Made by a program: the position numbers and the translations under genes. From Bradyrhizobium canariense (lineage in GTDB: Bacteria > Pseudomonadota > Alphaproteobacteria > Rhizobiales > Xanthobacteraceae), in the NCBI RefSeq assembly GCF_900105125.1, contig NZ_LT629750.1, positions 2,976,001-3,040,000 of the forward strand: a DNA stretch of 64,000 nucleotides, given 5' to 3'. Within the stretch, counting starts at the first letter, position 1. The number at the start of each line of letters is the position of its first letter. A model generated the notes under the pieces. It did not search any database. It worked only from the letters and a program-made list of their open reading frames with translations, and was not told the DNA's origin. Positions 35,033-43,591 of this stretch are shown here, piece after piece.

Positions 35033-35788
35033 TCAAAATGTGAACAGCACGGAGGCGTACCAGGAATATTGATCGGTCTCGTTGGTATTCTCGATTCCGC
35101 GCCTGACATAACCAAGCAAGTGATAATTGTCGTTCAGATCATAGCGCCATCCGATGCCGACGCTCGTCGTCGCGGGCGTACCGTTCGAATCCGCGGTCTG
35201 GTGAAAGAGTTCGGCACCAATCTGAAGCTTGGGCAGAATTTGATAAGTGAGAACCGCGCCCGCCTGGCAAAAATCCACCGCGCGAAACTCGCTGACCGTG
35301 CATCCGCCGCCGCCGAACGCCGACCATCCGCCGCTCCAGTCCTTCTGAACCCAAATTGGCAGAAGCAATGACGCGCGGTTGTCACCAACGCTATTCGAGC
35401 CGCTCGGGAGGAAGATGCGCGGGAACACGCTGACGTCGAGCCCGAACCCATCCTGATGCAGAAAGCGGTACTTGGCGGCGAGCTCGATATTGCTCAAGCC
35501 GACATTCGTGCCGCCGCCGGCCGGCAGGTCAAAGCCGGCGGGCAACGTTGCTGTCAGTTGCAGGTCCGGCGCCGCGCCGTAGTTGAAGTCGATTCCGCTC
35601 TCGCCTGTCGTGCCGTCGCGCGTCGTAGTCCCGTTGTTGAACGTGTAGATCTCGAAGTGCTTGTAATCGGTCGGTTCGGGGTCGTCGGAAACATAAGGCG
35701 GTCCGGCGACAGCCGCTCGCGTCAGCAACGCCAGCACAAAACCGGCGCACATCCCCAAACGCACCAGACGTATGCAGCCCGTGGCCAT
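35033..35788 (-). CDS. outer-membrane beta-barrel protein, phenol-degradation MetA-like/transporter type
   Basis: The 251-residue product has a signal peptide (about residues 1-28, ending AAVAGPP) and then alternating amphipathic strands ending in YASVLFTF, with a terminal Phe as in outer-membrane barrels. The block PPYVSDDPEPTDYKHFEIYTF and PAGFDLPAGGGTNVGLSN resemble proteins grouped with the Phenol_MetA_deg family. Function probably passage or binding of hydrophobic molecules. It is divergent from the RpiR regulator, with an 18-bp palindrome in the gap, so it could be regulated by it. Confidence 0.7.
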   Translation of the reverse strand: MATGCIRLVRLGMCAGFVLALLTRAAVAGPPYVSDDPEPTDYKHFEIYTFNNGTTTRDGTTGESGIDFNYGAAPDLQLTATLPAGFDLPAGGGTNVGLSNIELAAKYRFLHQDGFGLDVSVFPRIFLPSGSNSVGDNRASLLLPIWVQKDWSGGWSAFGGGGCTVSEFRAVDFCQAGAVLTYQILPKLQIGAELFHQTADSNGTPATTSVGIGWRYDLNDNYHLLGYVRRGIENTNETDQYSWYASVLFTF

Positions 35789-35819
35789 CGACTACACAAA
35801 CCCACTTGAAACAGCCATC

Positions 35820-35837
35820 ATGTAGTATATGCTACAT
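35820..35837. promoter_or_regulatory. perfect dyad ATGTAG-N6-CTACAT, probable RpiR operator
   Basis: ATGTAG (35820-35825) and CTACAT (35832-35837) form a perfect 6-bp inverted repeat around TATATG, located between the divergent outer-membrane gene (start 35788) and the RpiR-type regulator. Because the site covers 35829, an ATG-free start there is unlikely and the regulator probably starts downstream. Confidence 0.55.
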
Positions 35838-35897
35838 CTCCTCCTGTCGAGCAGCTTTTGCTACTTCACGGGTGTCGTTCGAGCGCCGGAGCCACCC

Positions 35898-36785
35898 TTG
35901 ACTGTCGAAGCCGCCATCGATTTTCAAAATGAGCTTGATCATAGGCTGCGGCGAACCAACCAGCAGCTTGGCGCCACCGGCCTCCGCGTTGCGAAATTCA
36001 TCGATGAAAACCGGCAGATCGTTTTGGCCAGTTCCGCGGCCGCGCTCGGCGCCCGCATCGGCACGTCAGACGCGACCGTACTGCGCACCATTCAGACCCT
36101 TGGCTTCGCCAGCCTGGCGGACCTCAAGGGCGCCATTCTGAATGCAGGACCAGTCTCGACGCCGGCCGACGACATGCGGCGTACGTTGGTTGATCTGGAG
36201 AAGGCGACGGGACAAGCGCTGGACGGCATATTGCAGGCCCATGCCGACGGCCTGGACATCCTGCGTTCGGAAAAATGCCGCGCCCAGATTGCTGCGAGTG
36301 TTCGCGTGCTTGATGCCGCCAACCGGATCGCCGTGTTCGGAATTGGTCCCTCCTCTGCTCTCGCGACATATGTTTCCATTTTGCTGGCGCGAAACGGCCG
36401 CCGCAGCCGGACGATAAATGCGACCGGCTCGATGCTGGCCGATCAACTGCTCGACCTGGGCAAAGGAGACGCGTTGCTTATCCTCGCCTATGGCCGTCTC
36501 TACCGCGAAGTGAAAGCGGTGTTCGCGGAGGCCAAGGCGCTGGGTCTGCCGACCGTTCTGGTCACCGAAGCCGACGATACGCCGCTGGCGAAACTGGCCG
36601 ATGTCTGCGTGGCGATTCCGCGCGGGCGTCCCGGCCAGGTGGCGCTGCACGGTGCGACGCTGGTCGGCCTGGAAGCGCTGGTGCTTTCGCTCGCGGCCGC
36701 CAAGCCGCAAGCCGCGTTGTCCTCTCTCGACAATCTCAATCGACTCCGGCGGGCCACCGAAGCTCAAGGCAAAAGCGCGAAGTAG
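35898..36785 (+). CDS. MurR/RpiR family transcriptional regulator
   Basis: About 295 residues: an N-terminal RpiR helix-turn-helix (VAKFIDENRQIVLASSAAALGARIGTSDATV, with LRTIQTLGFASLADLK) and a C-terminal SIS sugar-phosphate domain (NRIAVFGIGPSSALATYVSILL, GDALLILAYGRLYREVKAVF, VLVTEADDTPLAKLADV). The frame is open from 35829, but that lies within the palindrome; TTG at 35898, after a GGAGCC, fits the family length better. It is followed after 31 bp by twin membrane-protein genes on the same strand. Confidence 0.88.
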   Translation: MTVEAAIDFQNELDHRLRRTNQQLGATGLRVAKFIDENRQIVLASSAAALGARIGTSDATVLRTIQTLGFASLADLKGAILNAGPVSTPADDMRRTLVDLEKATGQALDGILQAHADGLDILRSEKCRAQIAASVRVLDAANRIAVFGIGPSSALATYVSILLARNGRRSRTINATGSMLADQLLDLGKGDALLILAYGRLYREVKAVFAEAKALGLPTVLVTEADDTPLAKLADVCVAIPRGRPGQVALHGATLVGLEALVLSLAAAKPQAALSSLDNLNRLRRATEAQGKSAK

Positions 36786-36816
36786 CGCGCACGAACAAAC
36801 GTTCGAAGGAAAACGC

Positions 36817-37590
36817 ATGGATCAGAATATCGAGCGAAGCAAGGTTCCGGAAGTCACGCTGATCTTCTGGATCATCAAGATACTTGCAACGACGCTTGGC
36901 GAAACCGGTGGAGACGCCGTCTCGATGTCCATGAATCTCGGCTATGCCGTCAGCAGTTTCATCTTCATCGGCATCTTCGTGGTTGCGGTCACAGCACAGA
37001 TCTCCGCGAAGAAATTTCATCCGTTTCTGTACTGGCTCGTCGTGGTCGCCACCACGACGGCGGGCACCACCATGGCCGACTTCGCCGACCGCTCGCTCGG
37101 CATCGGTTATCCCGGCGGCGCTTCGTTGCTGTTCGTCCTGCTGATGCTGTCGCTGGCCATCTGGTATTGGTCGGCAGGATCGATCTCGGTCAACACGGTT
37201 TCGACGCCTGGCATCGAGATGTTCTACTGGGTTGCGATCCTGTTCTCACAGACGCTCGGCACCGCGCTCGGCGACTGGATGGCCGACAGCAATGGGCTCG
37301 GCTACGACGGCGGCGCGCTGGTGTTCGCCACCGGGCTCGCGCTGATCGCGGCGGCCTATTTCTTTACCGGCATCTCGCGAACGCTGCTGTTCTGGGCCGC
37401 CTTCATCCTGACCCGGCCGTTGGGCGCCACGCTCGGGGACCTGCTCGACAAACCGCTGAACGACGGCGGTCTCGCATTCAGCAGGTTCTATGCGTCGGCC
37501 ATCCTCGCCGCCGTCATCATCGCGTGCGTGGCGTTGCTTCCGCAACGCGCCGGAGCGCACCCGGGCAAGCCGCACGCGACTCCCGTTTAA
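36817..37590 (+). CDS. COG4705-type membrane protein with four internal repeats (copy 1)
   Basis: The 257-residue polytopic protein consists of four similar units, each two helices long: TTLGETGGDAVSMSMNLGYA, TTAGTTMADFADRSLGIGYP, SQTLGTALGDWMADSNGLGY and TRPLGATLGDLLDKPLNDGG. The shared pattern is T-x-G-x4-D with a following Gly/Tyr-Gly, so polar Asp residues recur within the membrane region. The family is uncharacterised; a channel- or transporter-like role is only suggested by the pseudo-symmetry. ATG 36817 follows GAAGGA. Probably co-transcribed with the next gene and the RpiR regulator. Confidence 0.85.
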   Translation: MDQNIERSKVPEVTLIFWIIKILATTLGETGGDAVSMSMNLGYAVSSFIFIGIFVVAVTAQISAKKFHPFLYWLVVVATTTAGTTMADFADRSLGIGYPGGASLLFVLLMLSLAIWYWSAGSISVNTVSTPGIEMFYWVAILFSQTLGTALGDWMADSNGLGYDGGALVFATGLALIAAAYFFTGISRTLLFWAAFILTRPLGATLGDLLDKPLNDGGLAFSRFYASAILAAVIIACVALLPQRAGAHPGKPHATPV

Positions 37591-37616
37591 TCAAGCCGAT
37601 AGCAGAGGATATCCTG

Positions 37617-38360
37617 ATGCAGCCGAACCATCTGCCGGCGCTGGGCGCGCGATACTGGAGCGCGCTGTGCGTTGCGAGCATCTTCGGCGCCAATATGGGC
37701 GACCTGTTTGCGCGCAACCTGGGCCTCGGCCATGTCGCGGGCCTGCCGTTTCTCGCGGCTGCACTGGCCATCGTGATAACAGCCGAGCGCTTCGACCGGA
37801 TGCGGCACCAAAGCTATTATTGGCTCGCCATCATCATCGTGAGAACGGCCGCGACGAACTTTGCGGATTTCGCCGCCGGCGATTTGAAACTGCCCAGAAT
37901 CTGGGTGATGGCGGCGCTGACCATACTCCTCGTTGCCGCGCTATGGCTAAGCTGGCAATTCGCATGGCGTTGGCTTGCGAACAAGACCGATGACGTGCTT
38001 CGCGCCGACTTGGGCTACTGGGTCTGCATGTTCATCGCCGGTACATTGGGAACCGTGATCGGAGACTTCTGCTCCCACAACATGCGGCTCGATGACGCCG
38101 GAGCAGCGATGCTGCTCTCGCCGATCGTGGCCGTGTTGTTCCTGATCGGACGACGCGGACCGCTGCTGCTGCTGCCGTTTTATTGGCTGACGGTGGTGGC
38201 GATCCGAGCGGCAGGAACCGCGGTCGGCGATCTGCTCTCCGGTCGAAACTTGCTCGGACTGTCGCTTAGCACCGCTGTCACGGGAATCCTGTTCGTTGCG
38301 CTGCTCGTCATCTGGAAAGAGTCGGCGAAAACAGAACGAGCCGTCGTTGTAGCTCCCTGA
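37617..38360 (+). CDS. COG4705-like membrane protein with four internal repeats (copy 2)
   Basis: The 247-residue protein is a diverged partner of the preceding one, with corresponding units SIFGANMGDLFARNLGLGH, VRTAATNFADFAAGDLKLPR, AGTLGTVIGDFCSHNMRLDD and IRAAGTAVGDLLSGRNLLGL. The recurring Asp after a Gly/Ala-rich helix is kept in all four. It starts at ATG 37617 after AGAGGA, 26 bp downstream of copy 1. The two may form a heteromeric complex. Function unknown. Confidence 0.85.
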   Translation: MQPNHLPALGARYWSALCVASIFGANMGDLFARNLGLGHVAGLPFLAAALAIVITAERFDRMRHQSYYWLAIIIVRTAATNFADFAAGDLKLPRIWVMAALTILLVAALWLSWQFAWRWLANKTDDVLRADLGYWVCMFIAGTLGTVIGDFCSHNMRLDDAGAAMLLSPIVAVLFLIGRRGPLLLLPFYWLTVVAIRAAGTAVGDLLSGRNLLGLSLSTAVTGILFVALLVIWKESAKTERAVVVAP

Positions 38361-38565
38361 CGGCGCTTGTTACAGGAATACGCCACCGCAGCTTGCTGTG
38401 CCATGCCAGCAGCGTCTCGCGTTCCCTGGCGTCGAGTGGCGCGAGCGTTTCCCTGGTTATCGGCGGCGCATTGAGCGCGGCCTTCTCGGCCGCTTGCCGA
38501 CCTGCCCGCGCCAGGCTCACGAGAAGGCGCCAGCCGTTCGGGGATTGGATCCTGCATCGTTCCTT
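38308..38565 (-). pseudogene. C-terminal remnant of a MarR-type regulator
   Basis: The open stretch reads NGWRLLVSLARAGRQAAEKA, then ITRETLAPLDARERETLLAW and HSKLRW. The RLVSLT-like wing end, AGR-x-AAEKA helix and LAPLDARERETLL dimerisation helix are typical of MarR proteins. The DNA-binding part is missing (TGA at 38566-38568), there is no start codon, and the natural stop after SKLR seems to have changed to TGG. A similar SKLR end with a TGA survives at 40836-40850. The 348-bp gap 38361-38708 holds nothing else apart from the start region of the next gene. Confidence 0.5.
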
Positions 38566-38708
38566 TCACCGCGCAGCATTGGTGTATATTGTGACGACAG
38601 TCGAACCTAGCCGGCGGCGCTCGCAAGAGAACTCAACGAGCCGGGTTAGCTCTGCTGCATGCCGCTAGACCAGTTGGTGCACGTCCACACAAACAGGGAG
38701 GCAGTACG

Positions 38709-40109
38709 ATGTCGATGAGGCCCGACCCCACGTTTCACGCATCGCCGAAGCTGGCCATGGAAGCTCCGCGAGAGAGCTTCGCCTATACCTTGCTGCTCAG
38801 CCCAGATTTCTCAAAGCCTGACGCGCTGGCGGTGATTGACGTAAAGCCGGGATCGCCAACCTACAGTCAGGTCGTCCACACGGTGACGATGCCTAACAAG
38901 GGAGACGAGTTTCACCATTTCGGTTGGAATGCCTGTTCGTCAGCATTGTCGCCGCTCGCTGGGCACGCGTTCGTCGATCGACGCTACCTCATCATCCCGG
39001 GCATACGGTCTTCTCGAATTTATATCGTGGATACAAAACCTGATCCCACCCAGGCAAAGATTCACAAAATTGTCGAGCCTGAGGAAATCTTCAAAAAGAC
39101 CGGTTACTCGCGGCCCCATACAGTTCACTGCGGCCCGGACGGCATTTACGTCAGCACCCTCGGGGGCGGCGGCAAGGATGGTACCGATGGGCCGCCCGGC
39201 GTCTTCATCATGGACTGCGAGACATTCGACGTCCTCGGACGCTGGGAGATCGATCGCGGTCCGCAGAACCTGCACTATGACTTCTGGTGGAATCTGCCAC
39301 GCGACTACATGGTGACGAGCGAGTGGGGGTTGCCGCCGCAATTCGAGAACGGGGTCGTACCGGAGGATCTTCTCTCGAACAAATATGGCCATCGGATCCA
39401 CTTCTGGGATCTGCGGGCCCGGCGTAACGTTCAGACGATCGATCTCGGTGCCAACCACCAAATGGCACTGGAAGTGCGGCCCGCTCACGATCCCGTCCGC
39501 GAGTTCGGCTTCGTGGGTGTTGTGGTCGATACCACGAACCTCGAAGGCTCGATCTGGACCTGGTGGCGCGAGGGCGGCAAGTTCCACATCGAAAAGACGG
39601 CGACGATCCCAGCCGAGCCGGCACCCAAGGAACAGTTACCGCCGCTCCTGCAGGGGTTTGGGGCGGTGCCTCCGCTGGTCACTGACATTGACTTGTCGAT
39701 GGATGACAAATTCCTCTACGTCTCCTGCTGGGGTACCGGCGAGATGCGTCAATACGACGTCTCCGATCCGAGAAAGCCGAAGCTTGCGGGTTCGGTGCAC
39801 ATCGGCGGCATTGCACGACGCACGCCTCACCCGAGTGGCAAGACGTATGCAGGCGGTCCGCAGATGGTAGAGATCAGCCGCGACGGCAAACGAGTGTACT
39901 GGACCAACTCGCTCTACTCGACTTGGGACGACCAATTCTATCCCAAGGGAATACCGGCTGCCGAGGTCATGGCCAATGCGGGTCCGAACGGCGGTCTAGA
40001 ACTGTCAAAAGATTATTGCGTAAACTTCCCCGACGGATACCGCGCACACCAGATCCGGCTGGAGGGCGGCGATTGCTCGACGGATTCATTCTGTTATCCA
40101 TCGGCTTGA
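38709..40109 (+). CDS. mtoX: selenium-binding protein SBP56 family, putative methanethiol oxidase
   Basis: The 466-residue protein is full length for the SBP56/MtoX family. Blocks include DVKPGSPTYSQVVHTVTMPNKGDEFHHFGWN, HTVHCGPDGIYVSTLGGGG, PQNLHYDFWWNLPRDYMVTSEWG and DIDLSMDDKFLYVSCWGTGEMRQYDV; recurring His residues are candidate copper ligands. Bacterial MtoX oxidises methanethiol to formaldehyde, sulfide and peroxide in the periplasm, but this protein has no visible signal peptide and the MauG/SCO1 maturation genes are absent nearby. No selenocysteine codon is used. GGGAGG precedes ATG 38709. The next gene overlaps its 3' end. Confidence 0.87.
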   Translation: MSMRPDPTFHASPKLAMEAPRESFAYTLLLSPDFSKPDALAVIDVKPGSPTYSQVVHTVTMPNKGDEFHHFGWNACSSALSPLAGHAFVDRRYLIIPGIRSSRIYIVDTKPDPTQAKIHKIVEPEEIFKKTGYSRPHTVHCGPDGIYVSTLGGGGKDGTDGPPGVFIMDCETFDVLGRWEIDRGPQNLHYDFWWNLPRDYMVTSEWGLPPQFENGVVPEDLLSNKYGHRIHFWDLRARRNVQTIDLGANHQMALEVRPAHDPVREFGFVGVVVDTTNLEGSIWTWWREGGKFHIEKTATIPAEPAPKEQLPPLLQGFGAVPPLVTDIDLSMDDKFLYVSCWGTGEMRQYDVSDPRKPKLAGSVHIGGIARRTPHPSGKTYAGGPQMVEISRDGKRVYWTNSLYSTWDDQFYPKGIPAAEVMANAGPNGGLELSKDYCVNFPDGYRAHQIRLEGGDCSTDSFCYPSA

Positions 40110-40777
40110 ATTTGAACGCGGTAGATTGGACACCTGCCGGGCTGTGGCTGGCTGTCATCGCGAGTGGCCTCTATCACGGGTTAAATCCGGGGATGGGCTG
40201 GCCGCTCGCCGTCTCGGCTGGATTGATGGAGAGGAATTCGCGCGCCCTCTTCGCGGCCCTCTGGCCGCTATCGGTCGGTCATTTACTGGCCGTTCTTTTG
40301 GTCATTCTTCCCTTCGCGCTGCTGGTCGCCTTCGTCGAATGGCAGCGTCAGATACAGATCGGCGCGAGCTTCCTTGTCATCGGGTTCGGTATCTTCCGCC
40401 TTGTCAACCAGCGGCATCCACGGGCACTGGCGCGAATACGACCAACGCAATTGGGGCTTTGGTCCTTTGCCGTGGCGATCGCTCATGGTGCCGGATTGAT
40501 GCTGGTGCCGATCTATCTCGGGCTTTGCCGGCCCGACCTCGACAAAAGCCACCAGGTGGCAGGGGCACTCATCCACGCCAATCTTGGTATGGCAGTGTTA
40601 GTCTCCGTCGCCCACACCTTGGCGATGATCGCTGCCGGCGGATGTTCGGCGTGGCTGGTCTACCGCTATCTCGGTCTCAAATTCGTATCGCGGAGCTGGT
40701 TCAATCTGGATGTGACCTGGGCTGTCAGTCTCATTCTGGTGGGGACTATCGCGCTGGTGTTCGGCCTTGCGGACTAG
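40073..40777 (+). CDS. polytopic membrane protein translationally coupled to SBP56
   Basis: About 234 residues with six or more hydrophobic segments; the first follows directly after the start (LLDGFILLSIGLNLNAVDW). GLYHGLNPGMGWPLAVSAGL and AHGAGLMLVPIYLGLCRP recall, without matching exactly, the His-rich helices of NicO/UreH/TauE-type exporters. I chose TTG at 40073: GGAGGG is seven bases upstream and the membrane-protein similarity starts there. It overlaps the SBP56 gene by 37 bases. The pairing suggests a role in sulfur compound or metal handling for SBP56. Family not recognised. Confidence 0.7.
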   Translation: MLDGFILLSIGLNLNAVDWTPAGLWLAVIASGLYHGLNPGMGWPLAVSAGLMERNSRALFAALWPLSVGHLLAVLLVILPFALLVAFVEWQRQIQIGASFLVIGFGIFRLVNQRHPRALARIRPTQLGLWSFAVAIAHGAGLMLVPIYLGLCRPDLDKSHQVAGALIHANLGMAVLVSVAHTLAMIAAGGCSAWLVYRYLGLKFVSRSWFNLDVTWAVSLILVGTIALVFGLAD

Positions 40778-40979
40778 TCCAGGACATCGCAGCTGCTTGA
40801 CTGCTCTTCAAACTGAACAAAGTACGCGGCCTTATCACCGCAGCTTGCTGAGCAGCGCCACCCGGTCCTACCTCCGGCAGCAATTTGCCCCCGGACAAGC
40901 TGCCTGGGCCGATGTGGCTGCGGCCGTCGGCCGGGTCAGACGGGGGTGCATTGCACTGACGGGCTGGCTGGATCGATCG

Positions 40980-41001
40980 AAACCCTCTGGTTGCAGGGTT
41001 T
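40980..41001. repeat. inverted repeat AAACCCT-N8-AGGGTTT ahead of pncB
   Basis: A perfect 7-bp stem with an eight-base loop ends 21 bp before the pncB start. It is not followed by a T run, so it is not a standard terminator; it may be an operator or an mRNA leader hairpin. Confidence 0.4.
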
Positions 41002-41022
41002 TCGGCAGGGTAGAGTTCGGAC

Positions 41023-42327
41023 ATGACAGTTACAGATATTGCGACCCGGACCTATAATCACGGCTGGCGGCTCGATCCGATCGTGCGCAGCCTGCTCGAT
41101 ACCGATTTCTACAAACTGTTGATGCTCCAGATGATCCGGGAATTCTATCCGGACACGCACACGACCTTTTCGGTCATCAATCGCAGCCGGCATGTCCGCC
41201 TCGCCGAAGTGATCGATGAAGGCGAGCTTCGCGCCCAGCTCGATCATGCCCGGAGCATCCGCTTCAGCAAGAAAGAATTGATCTGGCTCGCCGGCAACAC
41301 ATTCTACGGCAAGACCCAGATGTTCTCGCCGGATTTCATCAACTGGCTCGCCAACTTCCGCCTTCCCGAATACGAGCTGCGCAAGGTCGATGGCCAGTAC
41401 GAATTGCATTTCCACGGGCCGTGGACGCATACCACCATGTGGGAAATACCGGCGCTCGCCATTCTCAATGAGTTGCGTTCGCGCCAGGTGACCAAAGGAC
41501 AGGGACGGTTCGTCCTCGACGTCCTCTACGCCCGCGCCAAGGCCAAGCTCTGGGCCAAGGTCGAGCGTCTACGCAAGCTGGAAGGTTTGCGCCTTTCCGA
41601 TTTCGGGACGCGGCGCCGTCATGGTTTCCTGTGGCAGCGTTGGTGTGTCGAGGCCGTCAAGGAAGGCCTCGGATCTTCCTTCACAGGCACCTCCAATGTC
41701 TTGTTAGCAATGGATAATGATCTGGAAGCGATCGGCACCAATGCGCATGAATTGCCGATGGTCGCGGCTGCCCTGGCGAACGACGATACCGAGCTTCGCT
41801 GGGCGCCCTATCGTGTCCTCGATCAATGGCGCCATACCTATGCCGGCAATCTGCTCATTGCGCTGCCTGACGCTTTCGGCACCACACCCTTCCTGAGAGA
41901 TGCGCCGGACTGGGTGGCGGACTGGACCGGCTTTCGACCGGACAGCGCGCCGCCGATTACGGCCGGCGAGGAAATCATCAAGTGGTGGAAGCAAAAGGGC
42001 CGCGATCCCAAGGAGAAGCTTCTGGTTTTCTCTGACGGCATGGATGTCGGATCGATCGAAGAGACCTACCATCATTTCGCAGGCCGCGTCCGGATCAGCT
42101 TCGGCTGGGGCACCAACCTGACCAACGATTTCGTCGGGTGTGCGCCGGACAATTCCACCAATCTCGATCCAATCTCGATCGTCTGCAAGGTGACGTCGGT
42201 TGACGGCCGGCCGGCGGTGAAACTCTCGGACAATCCGGAAAAAGCGACCGGCATATCCTCTGAAGTCGAACGTTACCTGCGGGTGTTCGGAAACGCAGGC
42301 CGGGTTCGCACCGCGGTTCATGTCTAG
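41023..42327 (+). CDS. pncB: nicotinate phosphoribosyltransferase
   Basis: The 434-residue enzyme joins nicotinate and PRPP, with ATP hydrolysis, to nicotinate mononucleotide in the Preiss-Handler NAD salvage pathway. Family blocks are [71 protein letters not shown] (phosphorylated catalytic His) and [10 protein letters not shown] followed by [14 protein letters not shown]. Cytoplasmic. It stands alone after a hairpin-containing leader. Aspartate dehydrogenase, another NAD-related enzyme, lies 7 kb away but not in an operon with it. Confidence 0.96.
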   Translation: MTVTDIATRTYNHGWRLDPIVRSLLDTDFYKLLMLQMIREFYPDTHTTFSVINRSRHVRLAEVIDEGELRAQLDHARSIRFSKKELIWLAGNTFYGKTQMFSPDFINWLANFRLPEYELRKVDGQYELHFHGPWTHTTMWEIPALAILNELRSRQVTKGQGRFVLDVLYARAKAKLWAKVERLRKLEGLRLSDFGTRRRHGFLWQRWCVEAVKEGLGSSFTGTSNVLLAMDNDLEAIGTNAHELPMVAAALANDDTELRWAPYRVLDQWRHTYAGNLLIALPDAFGTTPFLRDAPDWVADWTGFRPDSAPPITAGEEIIKWWKQKGRDPKEKLLVFSDGMDVGSIEETYHHFAGRVRISFGWGTNLTNDFVGCAPDNSTNLDPISIVCKVTSVDGRPAVKLSDNPEKATGISSEVERYLRVFGNAGRVRTAVHV

Positions 42328-42405
42328 GTGCTAACTACGACACCTGCTTGAGATAATCTTTTCTGCTTGATGCTCATCGTTATCTGCGCAGCAGCGCCGA
42401 CAGGC

Positions 42406-42672
42406 TTACTTCGCCGAGGCCGATTGCTCGACTGGCTTGCCGAAAACGCTGCGGCAGCCGTCACTCAGGCTGGCCCGTTGTCTGCGCATGCAGGCTGTAA
42501 TTCGCTCGACATTCGGAATTTCCGATGCACAGAGCCGGAAGACATCGCCGGTGCAAAGCCGGCGCTGGTCGTCCTGGGTGAACGCGTGGCTTGTCGCCGG
42601 CACCATGGCGAAACAGAAAACCAGGCCGGACATCATCCTGAAATTACGAACCGTGAACCGATCAATCGGCAT
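42406..42672 (-). CDS. small exported cysteine-rich-repeat protein
   Basis: The 88-residue product has a signal peptide (to about residue 30, MVPATSHA) and a mature part with four Cys: RRLCTGDVFRLCASEIPN, ITACMRRQRASLSDGC. The spacing C-x6-C ... C ... C matches the short bacterial cysteine-rich repeat related to PF00839. ATG at 42672 follows GGGGA; an upstream in-frame ATG lacks one. Probably periplasmic with two disulfides. Function unknown. Confidence 0.72.
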   Translation of the reverse strand: MPIDRFTVRNFRMMSGLVFCFAMVPATSHAFTQDDQRRLCTGDVFRLCASEIPNVERITACMRRQRASLSDGCRSVFGKPVEQSASAK

Positions 42673-42918
42673 CGTCGTCCCCATGTTGACCGACGTTGCG
42701 GTCGTCAGCCAGACGGTTAGCCGTCTTGGACTCACTCACGATGGTATTGCCGCGAATCCCTATCCTTCAAGGTTCTCAACCAGCACTGCACCGAAAATTT
42801 TGCATCGATGATTGCGAGGACCATCGCCGCAGCAGACACGCGCCTTGCGATCGATGCCGTAATGAGAGAAAGAGTTACACATGGAACCGAGCCCAGGGAT
42901 CGCGAAGACAGACAGTAA

Positions 42919-43449
42919 ATGAAACCACCTGCAGTCATTTTACTCTCGTTGGTTCTACTTTTTGGGAGCCTGAGTGCCGCTCAATCGTCCCCCGCCGAGA
43001 TGATTTCGGACTTTCGCCTGAAGCACGGCGAAGGACGTGTCGCCATCGATGCGACGCTCAACCGGATTGCGCTCGAACAGGCCAAGGCGATGGCTGCGAG
43101 AGACGCACTCGATCACGGCGTGCTCGGATCGTTCAGTTCGCGGATCTCGCCGGCGGGCGCAGGTCGCGCGGCGGAAAACATTGCGTATGGCTATGACAGT
43201 TTCGAAAAAACGCTCGGTCAGTGGATTGACTCAGCGGAACATCGCAAGAATCTCTTGCTTCACAACGCCTCTCGCGTCGGCGTCGCCAGCGCAACGAGCA
43301 CGACCTCTCGTCGCACGTATTGGGCGATGGAAATCGCGGGCGAATATGAGCCTCGGCGAGTAGCTGCGGGCAAGAGAACGCCGTCAGTGGCCAAAAGAAA
43401 AACCCCTGCTCAATCCTGCCGCGCCAGAATCCTCGGCATCTGTTTTTGA
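42919..43449 (+). CDS. exported CAP (SCP/PR-1-like) domain protein
   Basis: The 176-residue protein has a signal peptide (MKPPAVILLSLVLLFGSLSAAQSSP) and one CAP domain: ISDFRLKHGEGRVAIDATLN, AENIAYGYDSFEKTLGQWI, DSAEHRKNLL and TYWAMEIAG. The His of the domain core is in ARDALDHGVLG. Bacterial CAP proteins are secreted or periplasmic, of uncertain activity. A basic Cys-containing tail (about residues 150-176) follows the domain. Confidence 0.9.
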   Translation: MKPPAVILLSLVLLFGSLSAAQSSPAEMISDFRLKHGEGRVAIDATLNRIALEQAKAMAARDALDHGVLGSFSSRISPAGAGRAAENIAYGYDSFEKTLGQWIDSAEHRKNLLLHNASRVGVASATSTTSRRTYWAMEIAGEYEPRRVAAGKRTPSVAKRKTPAQSCRARILGICF

Positions 43450-43513
43450 ATTCGCCGGAACCCGAGAAAACTCGATCAAAAACTGTGGGCACGGACGCCA
43501 CTCCAGCGCGCTA

Positions 43514-43528
43514 TTAACCATTCGTTAA
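43514..43528. promoter_or_regulatory. CtrA-type box TTAA-N7-TTAA
   Basis: TTAACCATTCGTTAA is a perfect match to the full CtrA recognition pattern of alphaproteobacteria. It lies 65 bp after the CAP-protein gene and about 65 bp before a strong terminator, with no annotated gene between. It could drive a short transcript ending at 43626. Confidence 0.5.
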
Positions 43529-43591
43529 CCATGGTGAGCGAGCCTTGTGCCAGATGCGGCGGAACCGGAACGGGACCGGCAGCCGTATGAG

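Noticed and set aside
40980..41001. Hairpin ahead of pncB as an intrinsic terminator
   Set aside because: No T run follows on either strand; listed as an inverted repeat only.
42808..42918. A 36-codon frame ending in TAA directly before the CAP-protein ATG, as if a leader peptide
   Set aside because: It has no ribosome site, no hydrophobic or repeated residues and no recognised motif; the stop-start contact can be chance.
43531..43590. Micro-ORF MVSEPCARCGGTGTGPAAV with a zinc-ribbon-like CxxCGG
   Set aside because: No ribosome site, and if the CtrA-type box drives transcription the start would fall at or after its ATG. Kept only as a remark in the terminator entry.
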